Of a stretch of DNA of 64,000 bases, positions 16,935 through 24,310 are shown one piece after another (the first letter of the stretch is position 1; each line of letters starts with the position of its first letter). The DNA is from Streptomyces rhizoryzae (GTDB lineage Bacteria > Actinomycetota > Actinomycetes > Streptomycetales > Streptomycetaceae): assembly GCF_023155275.1 (NCBI RefSeq), contig NZ_JALMUV010000032.1, positions 31,421 through 95,420 of the forward strand, read 5' to 3'. The notes under the pieces were generated by a model. The model saw only the letters and a program-made list of their open reading frames with translations, searched no databases and had not been told where the DNA came from. The translations under genes were made by a program, and so were the position numbers.

Positions 16935-17285
16935 CTACCCCGTCGGGAACGACCAGGTGTAGCCCGGCGTCGGCCAGGAGTAGGTGGGGGTGGACCAGGA
17001 GTAGGTCGGGGTCGACCAGGAGTAGGTCGGGGTCGACCACGGGTCCGTCGGCGTGGACCAGCTGTCCGACGGCGTGGACCAGGAGTCCGTCGGGGTCGGC
17101 CAGACGTCCGGGCCGTCGGACCGGCTGTCGCGGGCCAGCAGCCACACGCCGGCCACCGCCGCCGCGATCAGCACGGTCAGCGTGATCACCGCGACCAGCG
17201 AGCGGCGGGACCGGACGTCCCGGGGCGGTCCGGCCGGTCGCGTCGGGCCCGTCCAGTCCTGCCGGTCCTCGTCCCACTGGGGCAC
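16935..17285 (-). CDS. Membrane-anchored protein with C-terminal SWSTPTY heptad repeats
   Basis: About 116 residues. The first GTG at 17294 overlaps the GGAGG sequence, so the GTG at 17285 (VPQWDED) is the better start. A charged N-terminus and one helix (about 29-50) are followed by seven repeats of a Trp-Ser-Thr-Pro-Thr-Tyr/Asp-Ser heptapeptide to near the C-terminus. The repeat region would be extracytoplasmic and possibly glycosylated at Ser/Thr. It is the third gene of an operon whose first two products share a Gly-rich motif. No function is recognised. Confidence 0.75.
   Translation of the reverse strand: MPQWDEDRQDWTGPTRPAGPPRDVRSRRSLVAVITLTVLIAAAVAGVWLLARDSRSDGPDVWPTPTDSWSTPSDSWSTPTDPWSTPTYSWSTPTYSWSTPTYSWPTPGYTWSFPTG
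16951..17097 (-). repeat. Seven tandem 21-bp repeats encoding heptapeptides
   Basis: Seven units of 21 bp. The central two units (16993-17013 and 17014-17034) are identical, and the others diverge at a few bases. The unit length is a multiple of three, so copy-number change would keep the reading frame. Confidence 0.9.
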
Positions 17286-17297
17286 ACCGACCACCTC

Positions 17298-17876
17298 CTA
17301 GCCCTGGCCGCTGAGGAGTTGGGTGATCTGCTGGACGACGGCCGTCGCCGAGGCCAGCCCCGCCACGGCGGTCGCCCCGAGGTCGAGCCGGTCGCGCAGC
17401 CATTGCAGACGGTCCCGCCGCACCTGGCCGGTGGCCTCGATCTCCTCCTCGGCATCGGCCAGGTGGGCGTCGATCTCCGCCGTCCCGTCACTGGCATTGA
17501 GCAGCGGCAGCTGTCCGCGCAGGGTCGCCAGGGCCGCCCGGAGCTCCGGTGGCGCGTCGACCGCCGCCGGGGCCGAGGCGTCCAGCGCCCGGGCGTCCGC
17601 ACCGGCGGCCACGGCGCCGCCGGCCATCGCACCCACGGCGATCCCGCCGGCGCCGGGCGGCGGGACGGCGGGCCCCGCGGCACCGGCCGCGGGCGGCAGC
17701 GGCGCGGCCGTCCGCCCGTCCCGGCGCGAGCGGTCCTCGGCCACGGCCCGTTCCCCGGCCGCGACCGCACCGCCGGTCAGGACGCCGATGCTGATTCCAC
17801 CGCCACAGCCGCAGCCCTGCGGTGCCGTGTCCGGAGGAGGGCTGCCCTCGTCCGGTTCCCGTTCCCCGGTCGTCAT
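17298..17876 (-). CDS. Gly/Ala-rich protein carrying two GGAVAAG motifs
   Basis: 192 residues; the start overlaps the stop of the upstream 581-residue gene (ATGA), showing coupling. The N-terminal half has two copies of a 19-residue Gly-rich motif, at 26-44 (GGISIGVLTGGAVAAGERA) and 77-95 (GGIAVGAMAGGAVAAGADA), separated by a Pro-rich linker. The first copy is preceded by CGCGGG. The C-terminal half is helical and acidic (about 107-190) with AEEEIEATGQVRRDRLQWL. The motif recurs at the C-terminus of the upstream protein. The function is unknown; the shared motif suggests the two proteins assemble together. Confidence 0.8.
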   Translation of the reverse strand: MTTGEREPDEGSPPPDTAPQGCGCGGGISIGVLTGGAVAAGERAVAEDRSRRDGRTAAPLPPAAGAAGPAVPPPGAGGIAVGAMAGGAVAAGADARALDASAPAAVDAPPELRAALATLRGQLPLLNASDGTAEIDAHLADAEEEIEATGQVRRDRLQWLRDRLDLGATAVAGLASATAVVQQITQLLSGQG

Positions 17877-19618
17877 CCCAGAACGCCCCCCGTCTCCTTC
17901 TTCGTACCGTCCACGTGCTTGGCCGAGGCCCGCTCGCCGGCCGCGACCGCGCCCCCGCTCATACCGCCGATGAACACGCCGCCCTCACCGACGTTGATGA
18001 TGTACTGCTCGAACGCGCCGGTCTCGTAGCCCTTGCTGCGCAGTGCCTCCTGCACACCGGTGGCGATCCGGTCCTGAAGCGTCTTCACGTACCGGCTGAG
18101 GTCCATCTCCTGGAACAGCGAGATCTCCTTGACACTGCCCAGCTGCCGCACCGACGCCATCGGCGCGTCCGGCAGGGCGTACTCCGGCATCGCCAGCCAG
18201 GTGCGGAAGACGGACACCACGGTCTGGCACAGCGAGAGGCCGGCCGCGAACCCCGCCGAGGGGCTGGTCAGCAGCGCGCGGACGGCGTCCCGCAGCCGGT
18301 CGTCCCCGCCCTGGGCGGCGATCACGTCGACCGCCTTGAACTCCGGCCGCACCGGCGTCAGGACGTGCGGCGCGACCTCCAGCACCAGCATCCCGCCCTG
18401 GGTGTGGATCCGGACCAGCAGGCAGATCGCGACCTGCTCGTCCCATGCGCCGACCCGCACCCGCAGGAAGTGCCGGCGGGCCTCGGCGCCCTCGCCGACC
18501 GCCCGTTCGAGGTGGTCCCGGACGACCTCGGGGGAGTAGTCCACGTCGTTCCGCGGCAGCCCCACCGGGAGGTAGACCAGCTCGTCGACCTCCAGGGAGC
18601 GCAGCCGGTCCCGGCTGGTGGCCGCCGCCGACGTGCGCAGCGCCTCCAGCCGGGGCTTGATCAGCTCGACCACCTCACGGCCGGTCAGCGGCGCGGGTGC
18701 GGCCTCCGGTTTGCGGAACGAGACCTTCGGCCGTGGCGCGCCGTCCGCGGCCCCGGCGCCGTCCGCCTCCTCGTCCGCCGACCAGTTCTTCCCCTTCAGC
18801 TCCATCGCGACCGACCACGGCTTGTACGGCTCGCCGGCACCGACGAAGGGCCGGAACGGGTCGTAGATGACCAGCTGCGCATGCTGCTCGCGGGCGATCG
18901 CGGCGCCGATGCGCGGGTACGGGCCGGTGGCCGGCAGCTTCGGGTACGGTGCCGCGGCGAACGCCTCGCGGCTGAGCCGGTGGCGCATGGCGGTGACGAC
19001 GTACTGCCGGTGCGCCCACACCGGCGGCACCAGCAGCAGCGGGAAGACCACCGCGGTCCAGGCGTCGGCGCCGAGGAACAGGGTGTAGAGCACGGCGGCC
19101 CAGTACACCAGCGCGAACACGAACGGCAGGACCGGCAGCACCGCCTTGAGCCGGCCGCGGGTGGCCTCCTTGATCACCGAGCGCCCGAGGGCGAACGGCG
19201 AACTCCGGGCGCCGCGCGCCATCCAGGCCACCACGCAGACCGCGGCGTACGCCAGCCACCAGGGGAGGGGCAGCACCGTCTCGGAGCCGACGCCCGCCAG
19301 CCCGAGCGCGATGAACACCACCCAGCAGACCAGCAGGACCAGTCCGGTCTCGGCCTCCCGGCGGCGGGCCCGCAGCGCATGGGCCAGGACCGGCAGGGCG
19401 TCGAAGCCGTGCGAGGGCGCGATCGGGCGCTCCTCGTGCTCGACCAGTTCCTGGATGACGCGCCGGCGGAACTGCCCGTCGAAGTACACGCCCGCGCACA
19501 GCAGCCGGGTGGCCTCGCTCCGGGAACTCGGCGGCCGCGCGCCGTCGGCGGAGTCCGGGCTTCCGGACGGTGGTCGGGGATCCGGTGGGGAGGTGGTGGG
19601 CCGTTCGGGCACAGACAC
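17873..19618 (-). CDS. Multi-pass membrane protein with C-terminal GGAVAAG motif
   Basis: 581 residues from a GTG (VSVPERP). A disordered Pro/Ser-rich N-terminus is followed by a cytoplasmic segment, about four membrane helices (roughly 92-150 and 170-215) and a large soluble C-terminal region. That region has blocks such as LVIYDPFRPFVGAGEPYKPW, VDELVYLPVGLP and VRVGAWDEQVAICLLV. The final 36 residues hold the Gly-rich motif at 546-564 (GGVFIGGMSGGAVAAGERA), shared twice with the next gene. I do not recognise the family. It heads a three-gene operon divergent from the lanthipeptide genes. Confidence 0.82.
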   Translation of the reverse strand: MSVPERPTTSPPDPRPPSGSPDSADGARPPSSRSEATRLLCAGVYFDGQFRRRVIQELVEHEERPIAPSHGFDALPVLAHALRARRREAETGLVLLVCWVVFIALGLAGVGSETVLPLPWWLAYAAVCVVAWMARGARSSPFALGRSVIKEATRGRLKAVLPVLPFVFALVYWAAVLYTLFLGADAWTAVVFPLLLVPPVWAHRQYVVTAMRHRLSREAFAAAPYPKLPATGPYPRIGAAIAREQHAQLVIYDPFRPFVGAGEPYKPWSVAMELKGKNWSADEEADGAGAADGAPRPKVSFRKPEAAPAPLTGREVVELIKPRLEALRTSAAATSRDRLRSLEVDELVYLPVGLPRNDVDYSPEVVRDHLERAVGEGAEARRHFLRVRVGAWDEQVAICLLVRIHTQGGMLVLEVAPHVLTPVRPEFKAVDVIAAQGGDDRLRDAVRALLTSPSAGFAAGLSLCQTVVSVFRTWLAMPEYALPDAPMASVRQLGSVKEISLFQEMDLSRYVKTLQDRIATGVQEALRSKGYETGAFEQYIINVGEGGVFIGGMSGGAVAAGERASAKHVDGTKKETGGVLG

Positions 19619-20048
19619 GTTGGTGCACCCCCGTGCTCGTACTCGTCCTCTGTGGTGAGGAGGAGAGGGAGTTGCTCTGGAGGCAGTATGACGCCCGCCC
19701 GGCGGCCCCGGAAGGGAAATCCGGTGATTGGAGAACTCCCTTTACCTGGCGGGGAGTTGGCCGGTCGGCGGGGAAGGGGCGGAGGTCGCGGGGCCGGTGC
19801 GGGCCGGTGGCGGGGTCGGGCGCACGGGTGGAGCGGGGGCCGGTCCGGACCGACGCCGGTGACCCCCGCTGCCCCCGGCTACCCCCGGCGCACAACTGTT
19901 CATCATATGAACAATGCGGATTATGCCTTTGTCGGGCCGGTCATCGGGAATTGCCTTTCCATAAGCGAGATGAGCAGCGAGATGAGTTCCGCCCCGGTGT
20001 CTCCGCTTGCCGGCGGGGGCTTCGGTGCGCGGTGCCGGAGGAACGCAG
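19619..20048. other. 430-bp divergent promoter region between the membrane-protein operon and the lanthipeptide operon
   Basis: No convincing gene is present. The right half (about 19890-19960) is locally AT-richer than its surroundings, contains a 17-bp palindrome and several TAT/ATG-rich stretches, and is the likely promoter region of the lanthipeptide operon. The left half is GC-rich and featureless. Confidence 0.6.
19897..19913. promoter_or_regulatory. 17-bp palindromic operator candidate upstream of the lanthipeptide operon
   Basis: TGTTCATCATATGAACA has perfect 7-bp arms about a three-base centre. It lies about 135 bases before the first biosynthetic gene in an AT-rich pocket. No regulator gene is present in the operon, so the protein that would bind it must be encoded elsewhere. 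Confidence 0.55.
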
Positions 20049-21089
20049 ATGCTGATGGTCGCCGACCTGCTCGCGGACTGCCTCCGCCATGCGGGCGCCC
20101 TGGAAATCGACACCCTTCCCGTATGCGCCGACGAGGCCGAACTCCCCGGTGCCCGCACGGCTTTCCTGGCCGCCGGACTGGCCGCCGTACGGGACCGGGC
20201 GGCGGACGCGGCCTGGGTGCAGTGCAATCTCGCGCCGGCGCCGGAAAACCGGCCCGGGGCGTACGCCCGGCTGAATGCGGTGGCCCGGGAAATGCTCGAC
20301 GGGGGACGGGCGCGCAATTTCTTCTTCGTGCACAAGGAGCCCGGCCTCCGGGTGCGGTTCGAGGCACCGGAGGACGGCGACCGCGAGGCGCTGCGCGACG
20401 ACGTCGCGCGCCGGTTCGCCGCCTGTGGGGGCTGGCGGGAAGCCCCGCGGAGCGCGGTCTACGAGCCCGAGCGGTACCTCTTCGGCGGCAGCGCTTCGAT
20501 GCCGTACGTGCACCGCCTCTTCACCGCCGACTCACTGGCCTGGCTGGACCACCACGCACGGTACCCGGGGCCCGAGGGCCAGGCCGCGGCCTGGCGGTTG
20601 TCGCTGCTGATGCTGCGGGAGATGCTGGCGGGGCTCGGGGTGGTCGGGTGGGAGCACCGCGGCGTCTGGGAAGCGGTCCGGGAGAACACCGGCCGCCGGA
20701 TCCCCGCCGCGGCCCGGGACGGGCACGGCGCCGGCGGGCGGGCGGCCTGGGACCGGGCGGCCGAGGGCATCCGGGAGTTCTGGCAGCGCCCCGCGGACGG
20801 CATGCTCGCCGCGTTCCCCGAGGAGCGGCGGGATGCCCTGGCCGAACGGGCCGCGGCCGTCGGCGCGGCCGCCCGGCGGTGGCGGGCCGGCTACTTCGAG
20901 GCGGGCGCCGCCACCACCGGGCCGCGCCGCGCCGCCGCCTACGCGGTGATCTTCCACTGGAACCGCGCCCGGATGCCGTTCGCCCGGCAGTGCCTGCTGA
21001 CCGACGCGCTCGCCGGTGACGGGGAGACCGTCCGCCAAGGGGAGACCGCCCGCGGCGGGGAGAGCGCCGGCGGCGGGGGCGTGCGGTGA
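20049..21089 (+). CDS. Stand-alone lantibiotic dehydratase elimination domain (SpaB_C / thiopeptide-type)
   Basis: 346 residues. The ATG at 20049 follows GGAGGAA, while the upstream TTG has no such site. The whole chain matches the SpaB_C (Lant_dehydr_C) domain: an early block WVQCNLAPAPENRPGAYARL, then NFFFVHKEPGLRVRFEAP, YEPERYLFGG, and a helical C-terminal half. In class I lanthipeptide dehydratases this domain removes glutamate from glutamylated Ser/Thr to give dehydro residues. Here it is separate from the glutamylation domain, as in thiopeptide and pinensin-type systems. Its stop overlaps the GTG of the next gene. Confidence 0.9.
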   Translation: MLMVADLLADCLRHAGALEIDTLPVCADEAELPGARTAFLAAGLAAVRDRAADAAWVQCNLAPAPENRPGAYARLNAVAREMLDGGRARNFFFVHKEPGLRVRFEAPEDGDREALRDDVARRFAACGGWREAPRSAVYEPERYLFGGSASMPYVHRLFTADSLAWLDHHARYPGPEGQAAAWRLSLLMLREMLAGLGVVGWEHRGVWEAVRENTGRRIPAAARDGHGAGGRAAWDRAAEGIREFWQRPADGMLAAFPEERRDALAERAAAVGAAARRWRAGYFEAGAATTGPRRAAAYAVIFHWNRARMPFARQCLLTDALAGDGETVRQGETARGGESAGGGGVR

Positions 21090-24043
21090 CCGGCCGGCCG
21101 GGGGAGCCGGACCCGGCCCGCGACGCCGGCGGCGCGCTGGGGGCGAGCGCGCTGCTGCGGCTCGCGGGGCTGCCGGGCGCGGTCTGGGCGTCGGCGGGCA
21201 ACGGCCCGCTGTTCGCCCGGGCCGCCGCCCTGGCGGAGGAGGCCCGGCGGGTGGCGGTGCGGGCGGCGGCGCTGGGGGACCGGCTCGGCACCGACCTCGT
21301 ACCGCACCCCGAATTGCCCGGCGCGGCGCGCGGCCCGGTGCTCGCCCTCCGCCGCCGGCTGCACGCCGGGACCGCCCCCGGGCCCGCGGACACCGCGGTC
21401 CTGGCGACCGTGGCCGCCCTCGGCCCGGCGCTCGCGGCCGACCTCACCGACCTGGCCGCGCGGGCGGCGACCCTGGCCGCCACCCGGGACGACTTCGCCG
21501 CCGCGGTCGCCGCCGAACACGAACGCGTCGGCCGCCTGGCGCTGGGCCTGCTGCACACCGACACCGTGCTGTGGAACCACCTCGCCGGCGCCGCCCCCCG
21601 CATCGTCGCCGACTTCGCCCGGCGGGCCGCGGCCGGCGACCCCTGGCACGGCAAACGGCTGCGCAAATACACCGGTTACGTCTGGCGGGTGGCCGCCCGG
21701 GCCGCGGCCAAGACCACCCCGCGCGACTGGCTCGGCCAGCTCGCCGCCCTCCCGCTCGCCACCCCGCACCGCGGCGCCGGCGGAGGACGGCTGCTCCTCC
21801 CGGCCGCCGAGGCCGGTGCGCTGGCCACCAGCACCATGGAGAACGTCCACCTGCTCTGGGAACGGCTGCGCGCCACCGGACCGGACGCCGCCGGGGCCGC
21901 CACGCCGCTGGCCCTCACCCCGCTGCACCACGCGGCGCCCGGCGGCGTCCTGCGCTGCGCGGTCGTCGACACCGGCGCCGACGGCGCCCGGCTGCGCCGC
22001 ATCGAACTGCGCCGCACCCCCGTCCTCGACGCGGTCCTGGCCCTCCTCGCCACCGGCCCGCGCCCGCTCGCCGAGATCGAGCAGCAGCTCACCGCCCGGC
22101 TGCGCGCCCCCGCCGGCGACTGCGCACCGGCTGCCGGGGACGACCGCCGGCAGGCCGCCACCGCCCTCCGCGGCTTCCTGCTGCACCTGCTGCGGCTCGG
22201 TGTCCTCCAGGTCTGCGCCGGGCCCCGGCACCGGCACCTGGACTGGGCGCCCGCCGGGCGGATCCGCACCCCGGACGTCCCGCCCGGCATATCCCCGGTC
22301 CTCGCGGCGCAGCCCGCCCCCGGCCGGACGGCCCACGGGGCGGCGCCCGACCAGGACGCCACCTGGTTCACCGACGCCTACCGCCTGCTGGACACCACGC
22401 CGGACACCGTGCCCGGCCCCGCGGCGCTGGAGCGGGTCACCCGGGGCCTGCGGCTCGCGGCCCGCCTGGCCGCCCTGCGCGCCGCCGACCGCGACCCGGC
22501 GGGCGCCGCCACCGGCCGCCCGCCCCACCCCGACCTGGCGGGCCTCGGCCCCGAACCCCGTTCGGTCGCCGACCTCCTGACCGCCCCGCCCGCGGCGGAC
22601 CCCGCGCCGCCGGACCCCGACCAGCAGTCCGGGCCCGGAGCGGAGAACGAGCCCGGAGCCGGGAACGAGCCCGGAGCGGAGCGCGGGACCGCCACGGCGA
22701 AGGGGACCGCGGCAGCGAACGGGACCGCGGCCGGCGACCGCGGAGCGCGGCCCCGGTACGAGGGCTGGCACCCGGCCCGCACGCCCGGCTCCGGCTACGC
22801 CCGGCTCCTCGCCCACCTCGCCGACCGCCTCGGCGCCGAACACCTCGACCTGGACGACGCCCTGCTGGACGCGCTGGGCGCCCCGGCCGCCGGGCCCGAA
22901 CTCCTCGCCGCCTGGCCCGCGGACTGCCTGCTGCGGCCGCTCGGCGACCCGCACGGCCCGGTCGCCGTCCTGGAGACGGTCTCCCCGGCCGGCGTCCTCG
23001 ATGCCCGCTTCGCCGAGGCCCTGGACACCCGGCGCACCCGCCCGCCCGGCACCCAGGGCCGTACCGCACCCTCCGGAGCCCCGGACGGCTACCCCAACCC
23101 CGCCGCCTACCGCGCCTTCCTCGCCGCCGTCGAACGGGCCGCGGACGTCCGCTTCGTCGAGGTGCTGGTCCCCCCGCTCGACGCCCGCGCCGCCAACGCC
23201 GTCCGCCGCCCGGTCCTCACCCGGTGGTGCACCGGCGACCCCAACACCACCCTGTACTACGGGAGTTCGCGCGGCGATGGGTCCGCGGCGCCCGGCGCCG
23301 TCCGCCACCTCCCGCTGGACCGGATCACCCTGCGCACCGACGGCCCCCGGGTCGTCGCCGAGGCCGACGGCGTCCGCGTGCTGCCCGTCCACCACGCCAC
23401 CCGCACCCCCGCCCCGCCCTACGACCGCCTTGTCCGGCTGCTGATGTCGGCCGCGCACCCGGCCACCCGGTACGTCGTCCAACTGGGCGGCCTGATCGGC
23501 GCGTTCCCCGGTGCCCGGCGGGTACCGCGGCTGTCGGTCGGCGGGGAACTGGTCGTCAGCCCCGCCCAGTGGCGCATCGCGGCGGACGAACTGTGGGCGC
23601 CCGGCGCCCCGGAGGCCGACAAGGTGGTGGCGCTGGCGCTGCTGCGCCGCTCCCGGCGGCTGCCCCGCTTCTGCTTCCTCCGCGCGGCGCCCGGCGCCAA
23701 GCCGGTACCGGTCGACCTGGTGGCGCTGCCCGCCCTGCGGACGCTGGAACGGCTGCGCGACGCGGCGCCCGACGGCCACCTGATCGCCGAGGAGGCGCTG
23801 CCCGGGCCGGGCCGGTCACCGGTGCGGGACGCCCTCCACCACGGCGCGGCGGTCGCCGCACAGCTCCAGCTCAGGGTCCCCTGCGACGCGCCCCCGGCGG
23901 AGCTGGCCGCCCGCGCCGCCGCGGCCCTGCGCGACCCGACCGGCCCGCCCGCCCCAGGGACGGGCCCGCAGACCTCCCCGGACGCCCGTACCGACGGGCA
24001 CCCGCCGGGGTGGAACCGCACACCGAGAAGAGGAGGGTCCTGA
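21086..24043 (+). CDS. Lantibiotic dehydratase, glutamylation domain (Lant_dehydr_N)
   Basis: 985 residues starting at a GTG that overlaps the upstream stop (GTGA). It matches the tRNA-Glu-dependent glutamylation part of LanB: RKYTGYVWRVAARAAAKTTP, an N-terminal half with many Arg-Thr blocks, then a C-terminal half containing NTTLYYGSSR and RRLPRFCFLRAAPGAKPVPV. A disordered Gly/Ala/Glu/Thr-rich insertion lies near 505-555. The elimination domain is absent and supplied by the preceding gene. With that partner it would dehydrate Ser/Thr of the precursor encoded immediately downstream, whose ATG overlaps this stop codon (TGATG). Confidence 0.92.
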   Translation: MTGRPGEPDPARDAGGALGASALLRLAGLPGAVWASAGNGPLFARAAALAEEARRVAVRAAALGDRLGTDLVPHPELPGAARGPVLALRRRLHAGTAPGPADTAVLATVAALGPALAADLTDLAARAATLAATRDDFAAAVAAEHERVGRLALGLLHTDTVLWNHLAGAAPRIVADFARRAAAGDPWHGKRLRKYTGYVWRVAARAAAKTTPRDWLGQLAALPLATPHRGAGGGRLLLPAAEAGALATSTMENVHLLWERLRATGPDAAGAATPLALTPLHHAAPGGVLRCAVVDTGADGARLRRIELRRTPVLDAVLALLATGPRPLAEIEQQLTARLRAPAGDCAPAAGDDRRQAATALRGFLLHLLRLGVLQVCAGPRHRHLDWAPAGRIRTPDVPPGISPVLAAQPAPGRTAHGAAPDQDATWFTDAYRLLDTTPDTVPGPAALERVTRGLRLAARLAALRAADRDPAGAATGRPPHPDLAGLGPEPRSVADLLTAPPAADPAPPDPDQQSGPGAENEPGAGNEPGAERGTATAKGTAAANGTAAGDRGARPRYEGWHPARTPGSGYARLLAHLADRLGAEHLDLDDALLDALGAPAAGPELLAAWPADCLLRPLGDPHGPVAVLETVSPAGVLDARFAEALDTRRTRPPGTQGRTAPSGAPDGYPNPAAYRAFLAAVERAADVRFVEVLVPPLDARAANAVRRPVLTRWCTGDPNTTLYYGSSRGDGSAAPGAVRHLPLDRITLRTDGPRVVAEADGVRVLPVHHATRTPAPPYDRLVRLLMSAAHPATRYVVQLGGLIGAFPGARRVPRLSVGGELVVSPAQWRIAADELWAPGAPEADKVVALALLRRSRRLPRFCFLRAAPGAKPVPVDLVALPALRTLERLRDAAPDGHLIAEEALPGPGRSPVRDALHHGAAVAAQLQLRVPCDAPPAELAARAAAALRDPTGPPAPGTGPQTSPDARTDGHPPGWNRTPRRGGS

Positions 24044-24213
24044 TGCCCACGACCATCGAACCGACCGACCTCGACAACCTCATCGGCGACCTGGACACCC
24101 GGATCACCGAGACCGAACTGCCCAGCGCCCAGGCGTACACCGAAGGGTGCTCCGGCGTCTGCACGGTGATCGTCTGCGACACCGTGCTCGTCTGCTCCGG
24201 AGTCATCTGCTGA
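24043..24213 (+). CDS. Class I lanthipeptide precursor peptide
   Basis: 56 residues. AGGAGG at 24031 lies six bases before an ATG that overlaps the dehydratase stop. The acidic leader (1-35) contains DLDNLIGDLD, reminiscent of the FNLD-type recognition box of class I leaders. The core holds Cys at 36, 40, 45, 51 and 56. Each follows a Ser/Thr by three or four residues: Thr33-Cys36, Ser37-Cys40, Thr41-Cys45, Thr47-Cys51 and Ser52-Cys56. Such regular pairing predicts up to five consecutive, non-overlapping (methyl)lanthionine rings in a very hydrophobic peptide. The cleavage site is uncertain: near Ala31 if Thr33 is in the core, or after Gly35 if not. Confidence 0.88.
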   Translation: MPTTIEPTDLDNLIGDLDTRITETELPSAQAYTEGCSGVCTVIVCDTVLVCSGVIC

Positions 24214-24218
24214 CGCCG

Positions 24219-24285
24219 CGTCAGAAGCTGACGGCGGGCGCCGGCAGCTGACCAACGAGCCGTCCGGCCCCGCGCCGGACGGCTC
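24219..24285 (+). terminator. Two tandem hairpins between precursor and cyclase genes (attenuator or mRNA stabiliser)
   Basis: First hairpin: CGTCAG and CTGACG around AAG (24219-24233). Second: perfect 11-bp arms GAGCCGTCCGG and CCGGACGGCTC with a seven-base loop (24257-24285). They sit directly after the precursor stop and 26 bases before lanC, a position where partial terminators commonly give excess precursor transcript over downstream genes. Confidence 0.65.
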
Positions 24286-24310
24286 CGCGCACGAGAGGAG
24301 ACCCGACACC

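Noticed and set aside
17822..21019. 1065-residue open frame on the plus strand
   Set aside because: It crosses the antisense of the membrane-protein operon and an intergenic region and has no domain pattern; the real genes lie in other frames.
20939..23779. 946-residue open frame opposite the dehydratase
   Set aside because: Gly/Arg/Gln-rich antisense shadow with no ribosome binding site or recognisable domain.
20049..24213. Thiopeptide biosynthesis cluster
   Set aside because: The stand-alone SpaB_C domain is seen in thiopeptides, but there is no YcaO cyclodehydratase or dehydrogenase, and the core lacks the Ser/Cys-rich thiopeptide pattern. LanC with all zinc ligands points to lanthionine chemistry.
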